A stretch of 64,000 nucleotides of DNA from Myxocyprinus asiaticus. Lineage: Eukaryota; Chordata; Actinopteri; Cypriniformes; Catostomidae. The notes below the pieces were generated by a model, which was not told the DNA's origin, ran no database searches, and saw only the letters and a list, made by a program, of their open reading frames with translations. Within the stretch, counting starts at the first letter, position 1; each line of letters starts with the position of its first letter. The stretch covers positions 20,494,744 to 20,558,743 of the forward strand of contig NC_059349.1 of the NCBI RefSeq assembly GCF_019703515.2, in the 5' to 3' direction. This document shows, piece after piece, positions 55,395 to 64,000 of the stretch. The position numbers were made by a program, and so were the translations under genes.

Positions 55395-57010
55395 CAGTGC
55401 ATCCGGAAAGTATTCACAGCGCTTCACTTTTTCCACATTTTGTTATGTTACAGCCTTATTCCAAATGGATTAAATTCATTATTTTCCTCAAAATTCTACA
55501 AACAATACCCCATAATGACAACATGAAAGAAGTTTGTTTGAAATCTTTGCGAATTTATTAAAAATAAAAAACGAAAAAAAAACTCACATGTACATAAGTG
55601 TTCACAGCCTTTGCCATGACACTCAAAATTGAGCTCAGGTGCATCCTGTTTCCACTGATCATCCTTGAGCTGTTTCTACAACTTGATTGGAGTCCACCTG
55701 TGGTAAATTCAGTTGATTGGACATGACCTGGAAAGGCACACACCTGTCTATATAAGGTCCCACAGTTAACAGTGCATGTCAGAGCACAAACCAAGCCATG
55801 AAGTCCAGGAATTGTCTGTACACCTCCGAGACAGGATTGTATCGAGGCACAGATCTGGGGAAGGGTACAGAAAAATTTCTGCAGCATTGAAGGTCCCAAT
55901 GAGCACAGTGGCCTCCATCATCCATAAATGGAAGAAGTTTGGAACCACCAGGACTCTTCTTAGAGCTGGCTGCCTGGCCAAACTGAGCGATCGGGGGAGA
56001 AGGGCCTTAGTCAGGGAGGTGACCAAGAACCCGATGGTCACTCTGACAGAGCTCCAGCATTTCTCTGGGGAGAGAGGAGAACCTTCCAGAAGAACAACCA
56101 TCTCTGCAGCACTCCACCAATCAGGCATGTATGGTAGAGTGGCCAGACGGAAGCCACTCCTCAGTAAAAGGCACATGACAGCCCACCTGGAGTTTGCCAA
56201 AAGGCACCTGAAGGACTCTCAGACCATGAGAAACAAAGATTGAACTCTTTGGCCTGAATGGCAAGCATCATGTCTGGAGGAAACCAGGCACCGCTCATCA
56301 CCTGGCCAATACCATCCCTACAGTGAAGCATGGTGGTGGCAGCATCATGCTGTGGGGATGTTTTTCAGTGGCAGGAACTGGGAGACTAGTCAGGATCGAG
56401 GGAAAGATGAATGCAGCAATGTACAGAGACATCCTTGATGAAAACCTGCTCCAGAGCGCTCTGGACCTCAGACTGGGGTGAAGGTTCATCTTCCAACAGG
56501 ACAACGACCCTAAGAACACAGCCAAGATAACAAAGGAGTGGCTCCGGGACAACTCTGTGAATGTCCTTGAGTGGCCCAGCCAGAGCCCAGACTTGAACCC
56601 GATTGAACATCTCTGGAGACATCTGAAAATGGTTGTGCACCGACGCTCCCCATCCAACCTGATGGAGCTTGAGAGGTCCTGCAAAGAAGAATGGGAGAAA
56701 CTGCCCAAAAATAGGTGTGCCAAGCTTGTAGCATCATACTCAAAAAGACTTGAGGCTGTAATTGGTGCCAAAGGTGCTTCAACAAAGTATTGAGCAAAGG
56801 CTGTTAATACTTATGTACATGTGATTTTTTTTTTTTTTTTTTTTAATAAATTTGCAAAGATTTCAAACAAACTTCTTTCACATTGTCATTATGGGGTATT
56901 ATTTGTAGAATGTTGAGGAAAACAATGAATTTAATCCATTTTGGAATAAGGCTGTAATATAACAAAATGTGGAAAAAGTGAAGCGCTGTGAATACTTTCC
57001 GTATGTACTG
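55395..57010 (+). mobile_element. Tc1-B: 1.6-kb Tc1-like transposon with both ends
   Basis: CAGTGCATCCGGAAAG starts after TA (55393-55394), and CTTTCCGTATGTACTG ends before TA (57011-57012). The terminal inverted repeats are long (about 165 bp, diverged) and include the TTTCAAACAAACTTC segment. Excision restores the L1 ORF2 frame. It carries a transposase pseudogene with the same internal deletion as Tc1-A. Both ends look usable in trans. Confidence 0.92.
55776..56793 (+). pseudogene. Tc1-B transposase, first catalytic Asp region deleted
   Basis: The DNA-binding half is open (LRDRIVSRHRSGEGYRKISA, STVASIIHKWKKFGT, RGRRALVREVTKNPMVTLTE). A missing A after the usual ATG (55799) shifts the first codons. 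After MRNK (about 56240) the codons of the family's ILWSDET block are gone and a stop follows, an apparent loss of about 23 bases. The rest then reads in another frame: [37 protein letters not shown], a TGA at 56479-56481, [17 protein letters not shown] (second Asp), [15 protein letters not shown] (Glu), to the natural end at 56793. The second and third DDE residues remain; the first is lost. Confidence 0.88.
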
Positions 57011-59559
57011 TAATACAATTTTGTCGCAGAAGGTGGAGTTTTGGCTATGCAGGGCAAGACATTCATACTTTGAGTCGGGGGACAAAGCAGGAAAAATTCT
57101 GGCCAGATATAAAGCAGAGAGAGTCTTTTTCTACCATTCTGCTAGTGGTGAAATATTTACCTCGGCCATTGATATTAATAATGCTTTTAAAGAATTCTAT
57201 CTTGATCTCTATAGTTCCACATCTTTGTCTACTGATGAAGATATTAGAAACTTTGTGGAACCATTAGAACTCCCTAAACTAACGACAGAGCAAAAAAATT
57301 ATCTTGATTCTGAGATAACCATTGGAGGAGATTGGCGAGGTAATTAAGGCCTTGCCTACAGGCAAGACTCCGGGGCCAGATGGTGCCGCTGAATTTTTTA
57401 GTTCTTATGCTACAGAACTGGCTGCACTTTTGCTAGAAGTTTATACGTAATCATTAAAGAATGGTAAGCTTTCGCCAATCATGATCCAAGCGAGTGTAAG
57501 AGTTACTGTCCAGTTTCCCTGATCCAGCAAGTCATTAAAATATTGTCAAAAATTTTGGCTAACCGATTAAGTAAAGTTATGACATCTCTTAAACATATAG
57601 ATCAGGTGGGTTTTATTTGAGGCCGCAGCTCTTCTTATAACATTAGGCATTTCATCAATATCATGTGGTCAGTGGCGAATGATCAGACTCTGGTCGCTGC
57701 CATCTCACTTGATGCCCCCGAAAAGGCGTTTGATATGGTAGAATGGGATTATCTTTTTAAGATTTTGGAAATATATGGGTTTGGGAACTTTGGGAACATC
57801 CAACTTTTATTAGATGGATTAAATTTCTTTATAGACACCCAGTAGCAGCGGTACAAACAAATGGATTAATTTCAGCTTATTTTACTCTGGATAGGGGCAC
57901 CCAGCAGGGTTGTCCTCTTTCCCCATTATTGTTCTGTCTTGCCCTGGAACCATTAGCAGCCACAATAAGAAGGGAAGATGATTTTCCAGGGGTAGTGGTG
58001 GGAGGTATGGTGCATAAGCTTTTGCTTTACGCAGATGATATTTTATTATTAGTTTCCGACCCTACTAGATATATGCCTTTCCTCCACAGAATTATTAATT
58101 CCTCTTCTAAGTTCTCAGCACGCAGAGCTATTTGGTCTAAATTCGAAGCTTTGGCTCTGACAGCATACTGCCCGGTAACGGCTTTTCAGTGGGTCGCCTT
58201 TCAGTGGCCCAAACAGGGTATCAAGTATTTGGGTATTTTATTCCCAGCAAATTTATGTGATTTAGTCAGAGTTAATTTTGACCCTTTAATAAAACTACCT
58301 ACTACAGTCTCTCCCCATTGAAGTTCCCCTCTTTTATTTTAAACAATTTGATAGTATAGCTAAATCTTTTATCTGGAATGGTAAACATCCTCGGATGCAT
58401 TTTAACATGTTACACAGGCCAATTGACAAAGGTGGGTTAGGTCTCCCCAAGATTTTGTTTTACTATTTTGCTTTTGGTCTTATTTGGCGCATTGGTTGCT
58501 TCCACCTGAGAGAGCCCCTCCCTGGCCCCTATCTTGCCATTGCAAAGTATTTCTACCAAGCTGCCCGGAGAAGTAAAGACACATCCCGTTATCTCGCACA
58601 TGGATTTAGTGTGGACAAAAGTTCAATTCAGACATTTACCAGAACGTTGCCGCAAGTATTTGGTTAAACCCTAAATTGTGCATTAACAAGTCCCCTTTCT
58701 GCTGGACAGAGTGGATTGAGAAGGGAGTTGCTATGCTGGGTGACCTGTATGAAAATGGAGCATTGAGATCTTTTGAAAATATTATACAGTGGTTTGGGAT
58801 TCACAGATCTCAATTCTTCAGGTACTTAAAGCTGCACCATCTAATTTGCACCACCTTTGGGTGTAGTACGCAGACACTCTTGAGATGGTGCTTGCTGCTT
58901 TAGGAAAGGGTCACAAGGCTTCAGTGTACTATTCCTGGCTAATTCAGAGTTTAGGGGATGAGGTTTTAACATCTCTGAAGAAGTTATGGGAGAGAGATTT
59001 GAATTTAGTACTGGAAGATGGAGAATGGTGTAAGATTTAAAAAAATGTCAAGTCTATGTCTACGGATGCAAGGGTGCACCTCATTCAATTTAAGATTCTG
59101 CATCATTTTTATTGGACTCCCTCTAGATTGTATAGGCTTGGCCTTAAAGACACACCTACTTGCTGGCAATGCCAGCTGGAGGATGGGGACATATCCCATG
59201 TTTTTTGGTTCTGTACTAAGATTCAAGAGTTTTGGTCGAAGGTTCAGAATTTTATTTGAAAGGTCTTGAGCACTCTGATTTTATTTTGCCCCAGACTTTG
59301 TATTTTGGGTGATGGGACAGGTATTAATATAATGAATAAACATATAAAAAACTTTGTCCTTACCAGTGTGATGATAGGCAGGCAGGTAATGCTAAGGGGA
59401 TGGAAGTCGGATTATGCACCCTCCTTTCAGAGTGGCGGCTTTTGAAGAGGTGTCACATAGACGGCTGGGCTGGGGGTGTTGTTTAAATTTGTATATGGAA
59501 TCAATAAAAAATTGTTAATAAAAAATAAATAAAATAAAAATAAAAACCACCATTTGATC

Positions 59560-60362
59560 ATAACATTTAATTAAAACATTTAACATTAAATCCAGAACAA
59601 TTAAAACAGAAAATGCATAATTTGTATCTGTAAGACTTTATGCAGTTCTTTTAATCAAGTCATTTTCTGTGTAATTTCATAAAATAATCTGAGGCTTTTT
59701 ATTTGTTGATTATAGTGTCGGTTTAGTATCGATACCGAGGTACCAGGGCTGGTATCGTAACGAAGCCAAAATAATCGATAATTTTTGACATCCCTAGTAA
59801 ACTATCCCTTGAAGGCTGGCAACAATAGTGAGAGGCACTGTTATTTCCAGCCTGATCTCATGAAAATTATGTGATTGTCGTGACATTTTAGCAAAATTAT
59901 TTCCAAGGTGTCCACTGAGTGGTGCTAAAAGCAAGTTACATTTCCTCCCAAAAGATGAGGATTTTAAGGTTTATGCTCCATTGTGTTTTAAACCAACAAA
60001 ACCTACAACCCTACCGAAAACCTTGAACCTAACCAAAAGTGTCATAAAATGTGAAATGAAAAACAGATGAGATTTTTAAGGTTAATGCTCTATTGAATTT
60101 TAAATAAGCAAATAAACCTAACTTCCTACCCTAAACTAAAGTGTCCTAAAAGCAAAAAAGAGATGAAAAACACAATTGCTGAAGCAACCATGTCATTTTG
60201 TGGTGCTTCTTGGACACTTTGGGCTCACGTGACGACTTCCGTGCTCATCCGGTTTCATAACTGTAGTTGATTATGTAGCCTAATGCAAATGTTAAAAATG
60301 TTTCGCCTAATAAGTCATGCACTATACTAAAAGAGTTTAGTCCGTTTAGTCAGGTTTACATC
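59560..60362. repeat. hAT-like remnant and imperfect repeats before L2-C
   Basis: From 59720 to 59797 the sequence has GGTTTAGTATCGATACCGAG, CTGGTATCGTAACGAAGCC and ends GACATCCCTAG, the style of a hAT end. Two related stretches follow: AGATGAGGATTTTAAGG at about 59954 and AGATGAGATTTTTAAGG at about 60065. Each runs into ACCTA-rich and AAAGTGTC-TAAAA sequence, so they form an imperfect direct repeat of about 90 bp. Some of 60230-60362 may be the L2-C 5' UTR. Confidence 0.4.
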
Positions 60363-62970
60363 ATGATGGCGCCATGGATGGCCGCCTCGGTGTGGAACGC
60401 TCCTATTGTTTTGTTGTTTTTGTTTGTTTGTCCTGTGTTTAGTAATCTTATTCCAGTCAGTTTTACCAGAGACGAACTGCTGAACATTCGACAGCTTATA
60501 CCAGACAGTCTTTTCCCGGTTTTTGAATATTCAGACGTTTTGCTGGACATTTTAGTCAGAGGCGCAGCTGTGTTGTTTAAACGCGCTAGGAGATGCAGGC
60601 GAGGGAGACGAGCTGGTGCACTGGTCAAACTCTGTCAGCGCGGCTTTCGAACAGCCCTGCCAAGCATTCATCTTGCGAATCTCCACTCTCTTCCTAACAA
60701 AACGGACAAACTACATCTCCTCACCCGCACAAACAAGGACTTTTCAACCTCTGCTGCCTTGTGCTTCACAGAAACCTGGCTGAGTGAAGCGTGTTACATC
60801 TGCCGGGCTTTCAGCTGTTCAGAGCGGATCGCATCGCGGAGTTAACGGGGAAAACGAGAGGCAGTGGAACATGCTTTTACATCAATGAAAGTTGGTGTAC
60901 AGATGTAACAACTTTAAAGAGGATGTGCTGTCCTAATTTGGAAGCGCTCTTTATTAACTGTAAGCCTTTCTACTCGTCGCGGGAGTTTTCCTCGTTTATT
61001 CTGGTGAGTGTGTATATCGCGCCAAACGCGTGTTTGAATGCAGCGCGGCAACAGCTAACTGATCAAATCACAGACACAGAACAACAATACCCGGACTAAG
61101 TTTTTATTATTCTTGGGATTTTAACAAAGAAAATCTCACACGTGAACTGCCCAAATACAAACAGCGCATTACTTGCCCCACCAGAGACAGGAACATACTG
61201 GATCATTGCTACACAACAATAAAGGATGTATATCGCTCTGTCCCTAGAGCAGCTTTGGGACTCTCTGATCACTGTCTGGATCATCTTCTTCCAACCTACA
61301 GGCAGAAATTCAAATCAACCAAGCCAGTAGTAAGGACTATAAAGAGATGGACCAATGAAAAAGAGCGGGAACTACAAGCTTGCTTCGATTGCATGGATTG
61401 GAGTGTTTTTGAGGCTGCAGCCACAGACCTGGACGAGCTCACAGATACTGTTACATCATATATCAGTTTCTGTGAGGATACATATAAGTCCATGATGTAA
61501 GTTCAACAATGACAAACCGTGGTTTACAGCAGAGCTCAGGCACCTTCATCAGGCCAAAGAGGATGCTTACAGGTGTGGGGAAAGTCTTGTACAATCAGGC
61601 CAGGAACACACTGAACAAGGAAATCAGAGTGGCTAAAAGAAGATACTCTGAGCAGCTGAAAAACAAGTTTTCAGCTAACGACCCTGCATCAGTGTGGAGT
61701 GGCATGAAATCACTCACAAATTACAGGACTCCTACCCCCAACCCTGTGGTGGACCAACAACTGGCTGACGAACTGAATGTGTTCTACTGCAGATTTGAAA
61801 GGCCCAATCTCACACCCCACACCCACTCTGACCTTCAATTCACACAAACACCAACACCTCCTGCAACCCCCCTCCTCCCCCCTCCTGCTACTCAACCTGC
61901 ACTTTAGATCTGTGAAGAGGATGTGAGCCACGTCTTTTGGAAACAAAAGACGAGGAAAGCTTCAGGCCCAGATGGCATCTCACCAGCATATCTTCAATCC
62001 TGTGCTAACCAGCTGGCCCCCATCTTCACACAGATCTTCAATAGATCACTGGAGCAGTGTGAAGTCCCATGCTGCTTCAAATGCTTAATCATTATTCCTG
62101 TCCCAAAGAAACCAAAAATCACAGGACTTAATGACTACAGACCTGTCGCCCTGACGTCTGTGGTCATGAAATCATTTGAGAGACTGGTGTTGGCCCACCT
62201 GAAGAACATCACTGGACCCTTTCTAGATCCCCTTTAATTTGCTCATCTAGCAAACAGGTCTGTGGATGATGCAGTCAACATGGGATTGCGTCATATTCTG
62301 CAACATCTGGACAGACCAGGGACATATGCAAGGATCCTTTTTGTGGACTTCAGTTTGGCTTTCAACACCATCATCCCAGCTATACTCCAGAATAAATTAC
62401 ACCAACTCTCTGTTCCCATGTCTATCTGTCAGTGGATTACCAGCTTTCTGAAGGACAGGCAGCAGCTTGTGAGACAGGGGAAACTCACTTCCATCACCCG
62501 TACAATCAGCACTGGTGCCCCCCAGGTATGTGTGCTCTCCCCACTACTCTTCTTCCTCTACACCAATGACTGCATTGCCAAGGACCCCTCTGTCAAGCTC
62601 CTGGAAGTTTGCAGACGACACCACTGTCATCGGCCTCATCTGAGATGACGATGAGTCTGCATACAGAAGGGAGGTTGAACAGCTGGCTGTCTAGTGTAGT
62701 CAAAACAACCTTGAGCTGAACACTCTCAAAACAATGGAGATGATTGTGGACTTTAGGAGGAACACCCCAGCACTGACTCCCCTCACCATTCTAAAAAGCA
62801 CTGTGGCAGCAGTGGAGTCATTCAGGTTCCTGGGCATTACCATCTCACAGGACCTGAAGTGGGAGACACACATTGACTCCATTGTGAAAAAGGCCCAGCA
62901 GAGGTTGTACTTCCTTCCCCAGTTGAGGAAGTTCAACTTGCCACAGGTGCTGCTGATACAGCTGATATAG
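60363..62970 (+). pseudogene. L2-C ORF: hydrophobic leader, endonuclease, reverse transcriptase
   Basis: ATG at 60363 (a second at 60366) opens 160 codons with a hydrophobic stretch (NAPIVLLFLFVCPVFSNLI) then FTRDELLNIRQLIPDSLF. A basic patch and SIHLANLHSLPNKTDKL precede endonuclease pieces CFTETWLSEA, FSSFILVSVYIAPNAC and LGLSDHCLDHL. RT pieces are KASGPDGISPAYLQSCANQL, VPKKPKITGLNDYRPVAL and ILFVDFSLAFNTI. STGAPQVCVLSPLLFFLYTN follows, in frame here although L2-A shifts at this site. The FADD codons at 62608-62619 are intact but out of frame because of one extra G near 62604. Other stops lie at 61097, 61905 and 62236. Confidence 0.87.
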
Positions 62971-63280
62971 TTGCTGATACAACTGATTTCATTCCTCTGA
63001 AAAAAAAAACAAAAAAACATTTGCACTGTACATAACAGATTTGTATTAGATTGCACTTCGTATGTGTATGTGTGTATTTATGTATGTGTGTGTCTGTGTG
63101 TGTGTATGTACATATGTGTATAACTATTTTGTATTTTTTATTATTATCTATGTCTTGCTGCTATTTTTGTATTGTTTTTGTATTGTTGTACACTGAAAGC
63201 TCCTGTCACCAAGAAAAATTCCTTGTATGCATAAGCATACTTGGCAATAAAGCTGATTCTGATTCTGATTCTCTGATTCT
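60363..63280 (+). mobile_element. L2-C: near-complete L2-clade LINE
   Basis: It includes the 5' coding start lost in L2-A and runs to GGCAATAAAGCTGATTCTG with TTCTGA-type units at 63280. It is closely similar to L2-A throughout the shared part. The 3' region after GTGCTGCTGATACAGCTGAT (62946-62965) has a deletion or rearrangement of several hundred bp, followed by an A-rich patch (63000-63018), before the common 3' UTR. The 5' boundary is set at the ATG because no target duplication was found. Confidence 0.87.
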
Positions 63281-64000
63281 AATATCATAGGATAGCATTG
63301 TATGAAGAACAGGGCAAAAAGTAAGTGATCATTTTTTTATTTGTGTGAAAAGTAAATAAAAAGTATTGTTGTTGTAGTTCATTTCACCAGGAAAATGCCG
63401 CTATATGTACAGCAAACCCCGTGAAAATCATTTTGCAAAAATGTAGGTACAGTAACGTGATGCTATGAGACCAGGTTGGTTATTTCCACAATATCTCTTC
63501 TTTCTTGATTCTACATGTAAAAAAAATAAATAAAAAAATACTCTTAACGATCAAAAACAACTTGAAAGTAATAATCCATGAAGCACCTATTCTGTCAACA
63601 TATCTCAAGAACAAAGAAAAAAATAAAATACAACAACTGTATGTCATGATAAACTAATCTTCAGAAGTTTTAACAACCTTGTCAGTAAATGAAATCAAAG
63701 CAACAGCATTTTTATTTTATTTTTTTTGTCTGATGATAAAATATTAAATTGCATTGCTGCAGTATTCTCAATTAGTATTGAAATCTCTCTTATGCATTTC
63801 TTTTCCTTTTTACTATTTGTATTTGTACATGTCTCATACTTATAAAAACAATCTCTTGTACACACCTAATCATTTATTCAGCGCACATCTATGTAAATTC
63901 CAGACTGTAATTATATCACTTTAGCAAGCAGTGCATTCAGTGCATCTTTTTCTCAGATCTTTTCAGCTCCTTAAGCTTCAAACATCTGTTAAGCATTCAG
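63281..64000. other. AT-rich end of the window, nothing recognised
   Basis: Low-complexity A- and T-rich sequence with no conserved frame. The motif ATGCTATGAGACCAGGTTGG at about 63461 resembles a common fish repeat, but the copy is too short to assign. Confidence 0.55.

Larger units (their letters stand above)
54386..59455 (+). pseudogene. L1 ORF2: endonuclease and reverse transcriptase, split by Tc1-B
   Basis: Start near ATG 54386 (LSLSTWNVNS). The endonuclease has IVFLQETHCSPQEAEKF, SKGVITLIRKDLQFKCLKQI, LILANIYAPKADDQ and ILGGDF (about 54776). The frame to 55390 (ELTRLKHRY) joins NTILSQKVEFWLCRARHSYF after the Tc1 copy (55395-57010) is taken out. RT: ALPTGKTPGPDGA (57352), ISLDAPEKAFDMVEWDYLF (57705), GTQQGCPLSPLLFCLALEPL (57897), and an intact YADD box at 58028-58039. 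A C-terminal Cys-containing part (CWQCQLEDGDISHVFWFC) lies at about 59161-59214. Many stops and frameshifts are scattered through it. Confidence 0.87.
51930..59547 (+). mobile_element. L1-type LINE with 12-bp target duplication, holding LTR1 and Tc1-B
   Basis: CACCATTTGATC occurs at 51918-51929 and again at 59548-59559, just after an A-rich tail (AATAAAAATAAAAA). This is the pattern of target-primed reverse transcription. Removing LTR1 copy 2 and Tc1-B leaves about 4.7 kb with a 5' UTR, ORF1 and ORF2. The 5' end starts GAGGGGAGTTGCGTGGC. The ORF1 type (coiled coil plus L1 transposase_22-like domain) and ORF2 order are those of L1-clade LINEs. Both ORFs are broken. Confidence 0.88.

Noticed and set aside
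1..64000. tRNA, rRNA or a host protein-coding gene
   Set aside because: I looked for tRNA-like boxes, rRNA-like sequence and conserved exons and found none I could support. Very short exons of a host gene in the spacers cannot be excluded by eye.

Overview
This window looks like vertebrate, most likely cyprinid (carp- or minnow-like) fish, non-genic DNA. I infer this from the repeat mix: Tc1-like elements, L2-clade LINEs with TGATTCTGATTC-type tails, an L1-type LINE, DIRS1-like tyrosine-recombinase retrotransposons, several Ty3/gypsy copies and hAT derivatives in AT-rich sequence with many microsatellites. I found no host protein-coding gene, rRNA or tRNA that I can support. Every coding-like stretch belongs to a mobile element, and every element ORF is broken by stops, frameshifts, deletions or truncation.

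Layout. 1-3.1 kb: AT-rich flank. 3.1-7.0 kb: truncated Tc1 (Tc1-A) abutting a 5'-truncated L2 LINE (L2-A). 7.0-12.8 kb: 3' part of a gypsy element (gypsy-1) with its 3' LTR and a Tc1/mariner-type MITE in its RNase H. 13.5-16.5 kb: DIRS-A (minus strand), deleted so that Gag and recombinase are fused in one frame. 18.7-25.4 kb: L2-B, inserted in an older repeat and itself holding two apparent solo LTRs (LTR1 and LTR2). 26-26.8 kb: L2-D tail. 27.6-28.2 kb: a 664-bp mini-DIRS (DIRS-C). 30.3-31.5 kb: a non-autonomous DNA transposon. 31.6-35.2 kb: gypsy-2 with 5' LTR and a 244-bp LTR-like insert in gag. 35-39 kb and 41-42.8 kb: no gene seen. 39.2-41.1 kb: Tc1-C split by a hAT element. 42.9-45.8 kb: DIRS-B. 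46.9-50.5 kb: gypsy-3 (minus strand) abutting an RT/RNase H fragment of a DIRS (DIRS-D). 51.9-59.5 kb: L1-type LINE with a 12-bp target duplication, holding a second LTR1 copy (inverted) and Tc1-B. 60.4-63.3 kb: L2-C, a close relative of L2-A.

How the parts relate. The window is best read as a stratigraphy. At least six host/guest insertions can be undone on paper, and in most of them the target duplication is visible and the older reading frame is restored when the guest is removed. The richest system is the DIRS set. Three copies (A, B, C) each keep inverted terminal repeats, inward TATA boxes and an internal complementary region made of the two outer ends joined through GTT, yet each has lost a different part of its coding region. 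A fourth fragment carries the RT/RNase H that the other three lack. This pattern suggests a family of internally deleted, cis-competent DIRS derivatives mobilised in trans. The Gag-recombinase fusion of DIRS-A is the most unusual single feature.
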